The notes under the pieces are model-generated. The model saw only the letters and a list, made by a program, of their open reading frames with translations. It was not told the origin of the DNA and made no database searches. This document shows, one piece after another, positions 21,661 to 32,450 of a stretch of 64,000 nt of DNA; within the stretch, counting starts at the first letter, position 1, and each line of letters opens with the position of its first letter. The stretch lies in contig CM055061.1 of assembly GCA_029204045.2 (NCBI GenBank), forward strand, positions 43,238,977-43,302,976, given 5' to 3'. The translations under genes were made by a program, and so were the position numbers. Source of the stretch: Tillandsia leiboldiana. Taxonomy: Eukaryota > Streptophyta > Magnoliopsida > Poales > Bromeliaceae.

Positions 21661-22870
21661 ATCAGGAGTAGATTTATCAGAAGAAAAATGACAAGCTTCA
21701 TCTACTTTAACATTGAAAGATTCTCATCATTTTAGATTCAAGGTTAAATACACGATATGCTCTACTGTTTGTAGAATAACCCATAAAATTCCTTTATCAC
21801 TTCGAGAGTCGAATTTTCCAAGATTTTCTCGATCGCGTAAAATGTAACAAATGTTCGGTTTTCTACAGAACCAAAGTTCATAGGGGGTATTTAAAGTACC
21901 CGGCCGCAAATAAATTCTATTGATCACATAGACCGCGGTGTTAACTGCTTCAGCCCAAAAATGTAACGGGAGTTCCCGGCTATGAAGCATAACACGCGCC
22001 ATCTATTGCACAACTCTATTTTTGCGCTCGACTACACCGTTCTGTTGTGGTGTATAAGGTGCAGAGAATTCATGTTTTATGCCGTTTGAAGTGCAAAAAT
22101 CAATGAATTTAGAATTGATGAATTCTCCACCTCTATCACTCCGAACACGAACGATCTTTTCATTCTTCTCAATCATAATACGATGACAAATCTCATGAAA
22201 AGAATCGAAAGTATCCGCTTTCTCTTTTAAAAATGCTACCCATGAATATATAGAGAAATCATCAACCAAAAGAAAAATATACCATTTTCCATCCAAACTA
22301 GGTTGACGAGTTGCCCCTATTAAATCCATATGCAATAATTCTAATGGCCGTTTTGTTCCTGCATGGTTCAAATTCTTGTGAATGGATCTAGTTTGTTTTC
22401 CCTTTTGACAACCACCACACACAAGGTTTTCTTTGAAGTTCAATTTAGGAACACCTCTAACTATATCTTTGTTTGATATTCTAGATAGTTCCTTAAAATT
22501 TATGTGACCTAGTCTTTCATGCCAATGTGTTTCATTATCAAGTGACACTAGGTTACAATTTTTAGAAAATTTATTAGGAACTACATAGCAGTTATTTTGT
22601 GACCTAACTCCTTTCAAAAAAAATGAATGGTTTTTGTCAGTCACAATACATTCAACAGAAGAGAAATTAACTAAAAAACCATTATCACACAATTGACTAA
22701 TGCTTATGAGGTTAGTCTTAAGGCCTTCAACAAATAAAACATTGTTCAAAACCGGGCCTTCTGGAATAGTGATTGTTCCTTTTCCAATTATTTTAGAAGA
22801 TCGGCCATCTCCGAAAACTACAAGTCCTCCGGAAGTTTTCTCTAAAGATTGGAAATAGTTTTTAACACCA
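21661..22870 (-). pseudogene. Copia pre-integrase and integrase (A3), with nonsense codon
   Basis: From about 22740 downward it reads NLISISQLCDNGF, the zinc-binding HHCC segment (HWHERLGH and CGGCQKGKQ), then the DD35E core: HMDLIGA (first Asp), RVRSDRGGEFIN (second Asp), PQQNGVVERKN (Glu). An in-frame TAG at about 22003 falls where this family reads VVQEMAR. Downstream sequence (AEAVNTAVYVINR and on to ~21727) still matches the C-terminal part, in a displaced and partly deleted form. Integrase inserts the cDNA into chromosomes. The catalytic triad is visible but the gene is broken. Confidence 0.88.
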
Positions 22871-23020
22871 GTCATGCATGTGACGGGAACATCCACAATC
22901 CAGATACCAAGACGAATTATCATATGCATGTAGTGATGTGTGTATGACAAGACAAGGGAAGGGTTCACTTTTGCGCACCCAAACCTTACGAGTTTTGGAA
23001 TACGTCGGCAATGATCGTGA
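22871..23020 (-). pseudogene. Copia protease motif with altered active site (A3)
   Basis: The minus frame reads SSWYLDCGCSRHMHD, where sister copy A1 reads LDSGCSRHMTGD. The catalytic Asp-Ser-Gly is Asp-Cys-Gly, and a frameshift follows within a few codons. The Gag end just upstream carries RKVWVRKSEPFPCL. Confidence 0.8.
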
Positions 23021-23226
23021 CATTGATCTCCTTGGTGAACGCGTCTCGTTCGGTTGATCACTTTTCTTTGGAATACATGATGACGTCGTCTTGTGGGGTG
23101 TACTATCATTGTTCTTCACCTTTGGATGGTTTTTGCGAAATTTCTGGTGGACGAACTTGTTGGTAGTTGTTGGAAGTTTTGCTTGATTTGTCCGCTTGAC
23201 TCCAAACTTGCAATTTCGTCTTATGT
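23020..23226 (-). pseudogene. gag C-terminal end of A3, beyond the solo LTR
   Basis: This continues the gag from 25612. The first codons complete the second CCHC knuckle: the Cys-x2-Cys-x4-His part lies at 25612-25653 and the last Cys comes just after the insertion point. The rest is a basic, Lys/Thr/Ser-rich tail. Confidence 0.75.
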
Positions 23227-25611
23227 TGTCACGCCCCGGAGGTTCTAAAAGAGCGGAAAAACGTGTATATTTTTTTCTTGAAATTAACCTCGCCACCGGT
23301 GCGCACCAGACCCGCCCCATATACAAATTCACTGCACAAATGGACGGAATCTCCTTTGTATATGTACGGCGTTTCATACACGACTTGTACTTTAACCATG
23401 CAATCACAGAGCAATCAAAAGGAGAGATCACACTTAACCATAACCATAATCATAATCACCACAACAGGGATGAAAGGATAAACGCATGGGTTTGAAAAAT
23501 AGTGTCCACACGACACCCGGTTTTACTAAACGTTTTTGCAATATCTTTTAGGCGGCAACATAGCTTGAAAGGATAAATCCACAGGTTTGGAAAGTAGTGC
23601 CCACACGACACTTAGTTTGAAATCATTTTCGAAACCATTTTGTTATTTGAAAACACGCCGCATATAAGTCTAAGGAAACATAGTTACAAGATATCATCAC
23701 TAAGCTAGGATCTCAACCCAACATCCACATTATTCCACCAACAAGCAAACACAAGCACACTAACCAAACGCAATAGAAAGATAACCGAAAGTGATAAAAC
23801 GTTCATCAGCCTCAAACGGCTAAGGTCCTCTAAACACTATCTCACCGTCGTCCCGGTTCCCACCCCTGCTCGGACCTGTCACAGTGTGAGTAGTCAATGA
23901 CTGATAAAGTAGATGACAAATAAGTAAATGCTATAAATACTTTAATGAACAAACCGATACACCAGAGCATTCCACTTCCCACTCATGAATCGCCATATCC
24001 CCTGTCCAAGACACGTTGGGCCCATAACCCAGTTACTGCGCTCATTCCTTGGTGCCTCCAACCCCTCCACTGCCCAAGAAGCAGTCGCCTCACCGTGAGG
24101 GGTCCCCATCATCCCTAGTTGTGGGGTACACGGGTAATCGTTCCATCTTTCCGAAAAAATAAACCCTGTGCGTTGGCCAGACCGCCGGTGTGCGTGTAAG
24201 CAATTATGAGCATATATGCCGAAACCGACATGTAATACAGCACCGCGACCTCAGTCGCCTCAGTTAGAAATAAAAACGGGATTCACATGCAATAGGGTTA
24301 GACAGTTTACCAAAGAAACATCTACTTTATTCTCACAAATTACACGAGAACTACTATACACCAAAAATGCCAAAAAGTACCCACCTATAAATGTGCTGAC
24401 CGGAACCCCTGGAGTTGCACACGCTCTCAATCGGCACCCGGACCTAAGAAAGTCCCCCAAAAGAACAACAGGTCAGACTGGCAGTATTCTGCAAGTTACG
24501 GAACCCAAAAACCCAAGAGTACGACGAAAACTTGGCAACGGCGGCGGTAACGCCGCACGATGGACGACGGGGCCGCACGCGGCATGGCCGCGCGGCTTGT
24601 GCACTGCCTGCGGGCGGCTCCCCGCGCGGCACCTGTCCGCGCGGGTGCCCGCTGCTGGTGGGCGGCGCCCCGCGCGGCCCTAGGCCGCCCGGTGCGCGCC
24701 GCCTGCGGCTGGCACCTCGCGCGTCGCTTGCCCGCGCGGGTGCCGCAGCCCGCGGGTGGCGCCCCGCGCGGTACTAGACCGCGCGGCGCGCGCCGCCCGC
24801 GGGCTTCGCCCCTCGCAGCACCTGCCTACGCAAGTGTCGCGGCCCGCGCCGCCTGTGGGGTGTCGCCTCGCGCGGCTCCTGCCCGCATGGGTGCCGCAGC
24901 CCGCGGGCGGCGTCCCGTGTGGCACTAGGCCGCGCGGCGCGCGCTGCCTGCGGGTGGCGCCCCGCGCAGCATCTGCCCGCGCGGGTGCCGCGGCCCACGG
25001 CCGGCGTCCCGCGCGGCACTAGGCCGCGCGGCGCGGCGGCGGCGGCGGCGGCTTCACGGAAAAAGGAGAAACCCTAACAAATACCGAAAAAGGAAACTTC
25101 GCTTACCACGATCTCGTCGAAGAAGATGATCCGTTCACACTTCCGGCTCCGGAACGTTGATCGGAAGCGATCGGACTCCTCCGCTTTCTTCTTCTTTCCT
25201 TCCTTTTTCTCCGGTTAGGGTTTTCTCTCCTCTTTTCTTTCTTTTCAGGGATAACTGGTTTCTTTCTCTTGATACGTACCGTAAAACACACATCCGGGTA
25301 TTTAATATTAAATAATAATTATTTTAATCACGAGAGATAATTCCCCATCCTCTCGAAAAGTGTGCCCGATCTTTTGCACGGATTCCGATGCACACTACGG
25401 TTACCGCGATCTTCAAACCCCCTTTTCGGGAAATCCGTAAGTCGGAACTCAGATCCGGTCGCAACGCCGTTCATCATTTTTTGAGCTCTATCACAGAAAA
25501 ATACCCGCACCGCATGATTATCAACTTAATAAAGCTCGTTAATTTGATTTTCTCTAACTTGTACTTTATTATAAGAGGGTAAAACGATACACAAAAAGTT
25601 GTGATATTACA
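23227..25611 (-). mobile_element. Solo LTR of gypsy family C
   Basis: 2385 bp from TGTCACGCCCC to GTGATATTACA (plus orientation), flanked by the perfect duplication TATGT (23222-23226 and 25612-25616). No internal region is present, so it is a solo LTR left by LTR-LTR recombination. It shares with the LTR at 15309-18796 the ACCCGCC block, paired CCACACGACAC repeats, a GC-rich middle (24540-25060) and the AATCCGTAAGTCGGA end block. Removing it restores the A3 gag. Confidence 0.92.
24540..25060. repeat. GC-rich imperfect repeats in the solo C LTR
   Basis: Repeated CCCGCGCGG, GCCGCAGCCCGCGGG and CTAGGCCGCGCGGCGCGC motifs about 60-120 bp apart, ending in a CGG run (about 25033-25052). Phantom ORFs on both strands; no domain. 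Confidence 0.75.
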
Positions 25612-26604
25612 TATGTGCCCTGCAAAACCACAACGAAAACATACCTTGGAAGGGTTTGATCCTGACTGAATTGAGGTAGACTTGTTAACGTTGGATTCGA
25701 TGATTTTCGTCGTCGGAGGAGAAACCGACTGGAGCACAAAAACCGTCTTGCTCGAACTTGGACCCTCACCAGTTCGATCGTATCCGAGGCCCAAACGATT
25801 CGTTTGACTAAGATCAAGCAACTTGTCCAACTTGCTCCTTTCAGAAGAGAATCGCTTCAAATCTTCCTTAAGTTGGAATATGGTCTTCGTCATCTCCATT
25901 TTTTCTTGTTGAGCCTCGGAGTGGAGCTTCAAGAAGTAGTTTGCATTATCAACTAATTTACCATGTTCCTTCTTGAAATTCTCATTCTTCTCTTGAAGGG
26001 AAATATTTATTTTGACCAAGTTATCCCTTTCCTCTTCAAGAGCGTTTGAGAGAGAAGTTGCCATTTTAGCTTGTTCTTTTAGACCCCACAACTTTCTTCT
26101 CAAACTCCTATTATGCTTTGCCAATTTCTTTGAATCCTTCAATAATTTATGGTAGGCAAAAGCAAAGTCTTCACCTTCGAAATCGCTCGATTCATCATCC
26201 GTTGCAGTTTTTTCATTTAAGGAGGAGATGGATAATGAACCAGAGGAGGTCGCTGAAAAACACACGAAAGGTGAAGTTGTGGACGCCATGAATGCTGTGG
26301 CATTGTTATCTTCATCACTGGAAGATGACTCATCAGAAGAGGAAGTGTCATCCCATGTGACGGCTTGCATAGCCTTCTTCTTTGACGGATTCTTGTTGGG
26401 ACATTCCGTTGAGATATGGCCATAACCTCGGCATTTGAAGCACTGGATTTGTCCCTCGGTGTTCTTCTTGTTCTTTGAAGAACCCTCTTGTTTTCTTGAT
26501 TTAAAGCTTGAATTTCCTGCCTTTCTAGGACTTAACAAAGGATGATAGTTTGCTTGAATTTCCCCTTCGAAAGCTTCGGCGAAATTTCCTTGTCAAGAAC
26601 GCAA
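25612..26604 (-). pseudogene. gag C-terminal half of A3
   Basis: The minus frame contains the first CCHC knuckle (CFKCRGYGHISTEC, 26442-26401), a Ser/Asp/Glu-rich linker, a long coiled coil (about 26130-25830, with KKLAKHNRSLRRKL and EKMEMTKTIFQLKEDL), and the start of the second knuckle (KVCFRCGFAGHI) that runs into the solo LTR at 25611. It is open in one frame over the whole stretch. The 5' side joins the B fragment near 26600-26607. Confidence 0.85.
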
Positions 26605-28027
26605 TCTGTTAATGTGGGAATTAACGATCGTTTCCGATTGATTTATCTTTTCTTGGAGGATTTTATTATTATCCAATAAAAGCTCTCGTTCCTCCTCGAG
26701 ATCATGAAGTTTGATCTTTAAAGCATGATTCTCGTCTTGAATCTCAAGTCGTTGCTTCCTCAACTTCTTAATGTGTTTGGCCATCTTCTTTGATTCCGTA
26801 AGAAGTTGTTGATATGCCTCAATGAGTTCTTCTTCGTCCGACTCCCCCTCACTTGATGACTCTCCGCCGGATGTTGATGTTTCATGCAAAATCAAAGGAG
26901 CAGAGTCAGTGATTAAAGATGATAAACAAACATTAGAAGAGGGAATTTGAGAGGGCATGTAAGGCAACGACTTTTTCCTCTTTACTTGAGGTCGATTCAT
27001 TAGATGTAGAATCGTCCCAAGTTTTCGCTTGCAAAGCCTTCTCTTTATATGATTTCGGAGAAGGACAATCTGTTGAAATATGGCCGTAGCCTTTGCATCT
27101 ATAGCATTGGATTTCTCCTTCGAAATCATCTTTTACTTTAGAAGGTTTTGCAAAGCCTTTGAGATTAGAGGATTTAGAACCCGAAGATCCTTTTGATGGT
27201 TTCGAGGATGAAGATCCATCGGTTCGATTCATCCAAAACTTCCGACGAAATTTCTTTACGATCCGCACCAATTGTTCTTCAAAATCGGCAAAAGTGATTT
27301 CATCGTCAGAACTTGATTCGCCATCTTCTTCCCTTGTTGATTTGAATGCAATACCTGTAAGCTTAGAAGAAGACTTGGAAGAAACTTGATTAGTAGGAAA
27401 AGTCATCTCATAAGTTTGTAAAGCACCTACTAATTCCTCTACTCTCATCTCATCCGGATGACTAACGGTTTCAATGGCGGTAACCTTTGCCCTAAACCGT
27501 TCCGGAAGAGTTCGAAGTATCTTTCTTACAATTTTCGACTCCGGGATCTTTTCTCCTAAGTTAGCACAAGTATTGATTACATCTTGAAATCTAGTGTAAT
27601 AATCTATAAACAATTCATGCTCATCCATATGAATAGAGTCAAATTGACTTGTAAGCATCTGGAGTTTTTGAATTTTTACAAGATTAGTACCCTCATGTGT
27701 AATTTTGAGAATATCCCAAATTTCCTTCGCGGTTTGACACGCGGAAATTCGTGTAAACTCAGTCGAGGAAAGAGAATTAAATAAAGCGTTCATACCTTTC
27801 CCATTATAAGAAGAACTTTCAAATTCCTCTTTGGACCATCTAGAGCGAGGTTTTGGGGTAGTAGAATTTTCTACTTCCTCAACAGGATGCACCCCACCGT
27901 ATTCCACGGATTGCCATACCCGCTCATCAATTGCGATGAGAAAAGCTCTCATCCGCACTTTCCAATAAGCATAATTAGTCCCATCAAAAAGAGGAGGTCT
28001 ATAAATATTACCACTTCCACCCGACAT
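26605..28027 (-). pseudogene. gag N-terminal part of truncated element B
   Basis: ATG at 28027 on the minus strand. The protein starts MSGGSGNIYRPPLFDGTNYA and has the UBN2-like core and the CCHC knuckle CYRCKGYGHISTDC with a normal glutamine codon before it (unlike the copies at 33255 and 47040, which have a stop there). A one-base frameshift follows near 26955. A Glu/Ser-rich stretch and coiled coil (KKMAKHIKKLRKQRLEIQ) continue in the next frame until the sequence breaks off at IVNSHIN, where family A gag resumes. Everything after this is missing. Confidence 0.82.
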
Positions 28028-28048
28028 GATAGATAAACCTAAAACCCG

Positions 28049-28060
28049 CTCTGATACCAA
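28049..28060 (-). other. Primer binding site of the truncated B element
   Basis: Minus strand TGGTATCAGAGC, two bases from the LTR end CCAACA. Confidence 0.9.
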
Positions 28061-28061
28061 T

Positions 28062-29228
28062 TGTTGGTTTTTGGATCCCCAAAGATCTAAATAGGTACTA
28101 TCAAACAACTAGAGGGGGGTGAATAGGTGTAATACTTATAAAACCAATCTCAGTGCAAAATAAAAACCAATGCAGAAAATAAAAATAGCACACCGAGATA
28201 TACGTGGAAACTCCAATCCAGGAGAAAAACCACGGGACCAACACGCAATAACAATCCACTAAGAATAGAAGAATAACAAGGTGATTACCGACTCCACGGA
28301 CTCAAACCCCTCCTTCAACTTCTTCGGACCTTGCGCTCACCGATTGCACGTCCACTGCACACGTTCGAATCCACGAACGCCACTCGAATCCACGAGCACA
28401 CGTTTCGAATCCACGAAACGCCTTCAACACATCGAATCCACGATGCTACGGCGAATCCACGACGCAAACTTGATAAAAGTTTTGATGGTGATCCTTTGCT
28501 TAGAATATCATTGAAGAACCATGGATGGAATCTCTAAGCAAAGATTAGATCAATTCGACAAAAGATAGATCTTGGAAGAACCGTCGAATTGACCTAAAAG
28601 AGGCTATAAAGAAGAACGATAAAAACCTAGCCTATAGGGTTGCTCTCAAGTGTTTTATAAAATAATCGGTAGTTCTTGAGAAACCCTAAGTGTCTATTTA
28701 TAGTTTAGAAACCTCTGGAAAGAGATAAGCATCAAAAACTGACTTAACAGAAATTTTCCCGCACGACGATCCGGATCGGATTTACGACGATCCTGACTAT
28801 CGTCTTTTTTCAGCAATTCCTGAAAAAACAAGGTTCGGGATCCGGATCGGAATTCTGATCCGGATCTGAATTCTGATCCGGATAGGTTCAGGATCAGAAA
28901 TTCTGAACTGGACTCTGAACATCCAATTTGTCCAATTTTTTATTTTTAAGCAATGAAAACTTATCCAAGTGTTTCTAAACTACACAAATGTATTCGGATC
29001 ATCAAAATTATTTAGTTAAACGTACCTGATCAATCCGAATCCATTTTCCTTAAGATTGATGTATATGATCCACAATTCTTCAACTTCAATCTTCAAGACT
29101 CAAAACACTCAGTGTCAACTTGAGATCTTGTTGAATCTTCTCTGAGTCTTCAATTGCTGATTGACAATTTGATCACTTCAAGACTCCGACTCAACTCACG
29201 AAATATGCCAACACAAAAAGTCGTAACA
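28062..29228 (-). repeat. 5' LTR of the truncated B element
   Basis: TGTTACGACTTTTTG on the minus strand to CCAACA; 1167 bp. It has U3 GATCCGGATC-type motifs (about 28890-28765) and five TGGATT hairpins (28458-28358). It carries a single copy of the ~110-bp block that is duplicated in the B LTRs at 31825-60809. Confidence 0.87.
28358..28458 (-). repeat. TGGATT-loop hairpin array (truncated B LTR)
   Basis: Minus-strand units: CATCG/CGATG, CGTTTCG/CGAAACG, CTCG/CGAG and CGTTCG/CGAACG around TGGATT, plus one imperfect unit. The second unit is fully paired here but carries a U-G wobble in the plus-strand B LTRs. Confidence 0.85.
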
Positions 29229-29889
29229 AGAGGAAAGCTTTCCAGAAGAATAGTTAGTAGCAAAAAGTCATTTCATATGTTTGAAGTGCACCAACTAATT
29301 CTTCTACCTTGATTTCGTCCGGGTGTTTTACTGTTTCAATGGCTGCGACCTTAGGGCGAAATCTTTCAGGAAGAGTTCTCAAAATCTTTCTTACAACTTT
29401 AGATTCTGGAATTTTCTCTCCCAAGTTAGCACAAGTATTAATGATATCTTGCAATCGTGTATAATAATCTGTGAATGATTCATTTTCTGCCATATGAATT
29501 GAATTAAACTTTCTCGTAAGCATTTGCAGTTTTTGAATCTTCACTAAACTTGTACCCTCATGTGTAACCTGTAGAGTATCCCAGATTTCTTTCGCAGTCT
29601 CACATGCCGAGACGCGAGAGAACTCGGTTTGTGACAAGGCATTAAATAAAGCGTTAATTCCCTTGCCGTTGTAAGAAGAAGCATCAATTTCTTCCTTAGT
29701 CCACTTCGACCTAGGTTTGATGGTGACAACATCGACAATAATCTCAGTAGGATTTGTCCATCCAAACTCAATTGATTGCGAAACCCGTTCATCGATGGAA
29801 ATTAAAATCGCTCTCATGCGTACTTTCCAATATGCATAATTTGTTCCATCGAAGAACGGTGGTCTGTTGATGTTTCCACCTTCAACCAT
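29229..29889 (-). pseudogene. gag N-terminal part of A3
   Basis: ATG at 29889 on the minus strand. The start MVEGGNINRPPFFDGTNYAY and the blocks SYNGKGINALFNAL, ENESFTDYYTRLQDIINTCA and VEELVGALQTYEMTF match A1 and A4. A frameshift just after EMTF ends the frame at 29254, close to the B insertion. The first ~210 residues are otherwise open. Confidence 0.88.
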
Positions 29890-29908
29890 TGTTTAAAATC
29901 CTATTCCC

Positions 29909-29920
29909 GCTCTGATACCA
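29909..29920 (-). other. Primer binding site of A3
   Basis: Minus strand TGGTATCAGAGC, two bases from the LTR end ACCCACA. Confidence 0.9.
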
Positions 29921-29922
29921 CT

Positions 29923-31191
29923 TGTGGGTTATGCTAATATGCATCTGAATAGGGAAAAAACCACCTAGATGGGGGGTGAATAGGTGTAAATAATAAACAC
30001 ACCAAATCGCTGCATAAAAAATAACCCAATGCGGAAAATAAATAAGTACGCAAGATTTTACGTGGAAAACTCCATCACAGGAGTAAAAAACTACGGGACC
30101 GATAACATGGCGAAATCCACTAAGATTAAACACGTACAAGGTGATTTACCGTAACCCTACGACTCAACCTTTTTCATACGCTCCTAGTTGATCTTCTCCG
30201 CTCGCTCCACAATGCTCCTCGAATCCACGGTTTGCGTCCAACGCCGAATCCACGACGTCCAACGTCGAATCCACGACGTCCAACCGAATCCACGGTCTTC
30301 ACCAATGTAGTACGTATCGATCACACGAACGTACCTCACTCCGAATCCACGAGAGCGGTAGCACCTTGAATCCACAAGGCCACGCGAATCCACGCACCAA
30401 TTTTTGGGAAAATTGTTGTTTTGTTGGTGATGATAATCCGCCGAATGCTTAGATCAAAGATAGATAAGAAAACACCATCTAGGTATTCTTCAATTTGATT
30501 CTACAAGAAATAGGAGTTTGGAAACCCTAGAATCAAATTGATCAATATAGTTGAAGAAACATATGATTGATCATGTTTTCCTTTCTTCTCTATATGTAGA
30601 CTTTGATTATCTCCGTTTTTATTTTTTTTCTCGGTTTTTCGGTTACCCTAGATGCGAAATTAGGGTTTATTTATAGGCTAGAAACTTTTGGAAAGAGATA
30701 AGCATAAAAAACTACCTTATCTGGAAATTTCCCGCTCGGCGATCCGGTCTAGATTAAATCTGATCCGTACCGTCGTCTTTAGACAGAACTTTTCTAGAAA
30801 AACAAGTTCGGGGTCCGGACTGGAATTCTCTGATCCGGACTGTTCGTGCGATTTTAGCAAACACATAGTTCGGGGTCCGGACTGAGCAGAGGCTGTTCCG
30901 GACTGGAATTCCGCATGAACTAAACTATGTTCGGGGTCTGGACTGGAATGGTCTGATCCGGATCCTGAACATCCAACTTGTCCAGTTTTTTATTTTTATG
31001 CAATGAAAAATCTTCCAAGTGTTTCTAAACTACAAGAATGTATTCGGATCACCAAAATTATTTAGTTAAACGTACCTGATCCTTTTGAATTCATTCTTCT
31101 TGAGATTGATGTATATGATCCACAATTCTTCATCTTCAATCTTCAAGACTCGAAACATTTCACGAAATACGCCAATACAAATTCCTCAACA
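29923..31191 (-). repeat. 5' LTR of A3
   Basis: TGTTGAGGAATTTG on the minus strand to AACCCACA, 1269 bp. GTCCGGAC-type palindromes (about 30965-30740), TATAAATA at 30675-30668, TGGATT hairpins at 30390-30212. Confidence 0.88.
30212..30390 (-). repeat. TGGATT-loop hairpin array (A3 LTR)
   Basis: Minus-strand units include CCTTG/CAAGG, ACCG/CGGT, ACGTCG/CGACGT and CGTCG/CGGCG around TGGATT, the same order as in A1. Confidence 0.8.
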
Positions 31192-31787
31192 TATACACAG
31201 ATAGTGTAGTGACATTTTATATGCATATCAGCATGTAAACTTCAAGATTTATAGTTTTCCTAGCATTCTACTATTATTGCTTCTATTGGACCAAGCGGCG
31301 TAGAACATTCTTTCTCGGTGATTGAACCCACTGGGAACTTTAAGTAGTTCTCACACCCTCGGGTGACCATTTTTTCAGGTCCAGGTACAGCCGTGGAGAC
31401 AGACGATAGGGGCAAGGGCCCATCAGCATAGATACCAAGAGGGTCTAACAGAGGTATCCCTTTATATTTTGAGTGTACTATGTATTGTAAGAAAAAGATG
31501 TAAAGATTTGCAATATTATTTAATTGCAAGTTGAGAGATGAAAATGTAATAAAGTTTATTTATAGTTCACTCTTATCATGCTTTCATTTATAGTGTAAAC
31601 TTATTGTTTATTGAATGAAAGTTTTAAATTAGTAGTGATTTTTACTCTGATATTGTATCTCATCATACACATTGTTTTGATTGGAGATGGATGTTACCGT
31701 TCCTTCCGGGTAGTGAGAGGTCATGCCCGATTGGCGGGTCTGTTGGCGTGCCCAAACTGACCAAATTGGCGGTCTCGGGGCGTGACA
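31192..31787 (+). repeat. 3' part of a gypsy-type LTR (family F)
   Basis: It ends CTCGGGGCGTGACA at 31787 and contains GGTCTGTTGGCGTGCCC just upstream, like GATCTGTTGGCGAGCCC at the same place in the E LTR. Otherwise it is unlike E. No PBS follows, so it is a 3' or solo LTR. Its left end is cut by the A3 LTR. Confidence 0.6.
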
Positions 31788-31824
31788 AATTGCCTTCCTA
31801 ACCACATCGTTGTATAGCCCAGGG
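31788..31824. other. 37-bp stretch between the F and B LTRs
   Basis: Unassigned. The last five bases (CAGGG) resemble CATGG found right after the last B LTR (60810-60814), a possible target duplication with one change. Confidence 0.4.
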
Positions 31825-32151
31825 TGTTACGACATTTTGGTGTTGGCATATTTCGTGAGTCAAGTCAGTGAGTTGAGTCGGAGTCCTAAAGGGATCAAAT
31901 TGTCAATCAGCAATCAAAGACTTAGAGAAGATTCAACAAGAGCTCAAGTTGACACTCAGTGTCTTGAGTCTTGAAGATTGAAGTTGAAGAATTGTGGATC
32001 AGTTACATCAATCTCAAGAAGAAAGTATTCAAGAGGATCAGGTATGTTTAACTAAATAATTGTGGTGATCCGAATACTTTCTTATAGTGTAGAAACACTT
32101 GGATGAATTTTTAATTGCATAAAAATTAAAAACTGGACATGGGACATGTTC

Positions 32152-32378
32152 AGGATCCGGATCAGACCTTGCAATCCGGATCCCGAAGGGTACTTGTTCA
32201 TTGGCAATTTCAATCCGGATCCTAGGCCATTCCGATCCGGATCCCGATCATGGGACTTTGCTGAATTGCATGAACGATCCGGATCGGACCTTGCAATCCG
32301 GATCCCGAACCCTTGGTTTTCTGGAATCGTCAATCTCGTTACGACGATCCGGATCGCAGTAAATCCGATCCGGATCGC
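32152..32378 (+). promoter_or_regulatory. GATCCGGATC palindrome cluster in B U3
   Basis: About nine ATCCGGATC sites, most extending to the full palindrome GATCCGGATC, end 65 bp before the TATA box. Also present in the B LTRs at 45950-46180 and 59740-59970. Confidence 0.8.
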
Positions 32379-32442
32379 CGTCCTGAAAATTTCCAGATAA
32401 GGTATGTTTTTGATTCTTATCTCTTTCCAAAGGTTTCTAAAC

Positions 32443-32450
32443 TATAAATA
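32443..32450 (+). promoter_or_regulatory. TATA box of B LTR 1
   Basis: TATAAATA; equivalents at 46237-46244 and 60031-60038. Confidence 0.8.

Larger units (their letters stand above)
26605..29228 (-). mobile_element. 3'-truncated Sirevirus-like element B inside A3 gag
   Basis: 5' LTR (29228-28062), PBS (28060-28049) and part of gag. No second LTR or pol. It separates two collinear parts of the A3 gag that lie only ~115 bp apart in an uninterrupted copy (compare 62911 and 63025). The left junction shares a few bases between the two families (GCAATCT), which suggests illegitimate end joining after insertion. The 5 bp right of the LTR are AGAGG; no matching copy remains on the left. Confidence 0.78.
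20994..31191 (-). mobile_element. Sirevirus-like element A3, 5' two thirds, with nested insertions
   Basis: On the minus strand: LTR 31191-29923, PBS, gag N-part 29889-29229, [B fragment], gag C-part 26604-25612 and 23226-23020, [solo C LTR between], protease, integrase, and reverse transcriptase cut at 20994 by A2. The pieces are collinear with one Gag-Pol of the A family, so a single original element is the simplest reading. About 115 bp of gag appear lost at the B fragment. The downstream half of reverse transcriptase, RNase H and the 3' LTR are not in the window. Confidence 0.82.

Noticed and set aside
31260..31529. 89-codon minus-strand frame in the F LTR
   Set aside because: No family match, and it lies within an LTR fragment.
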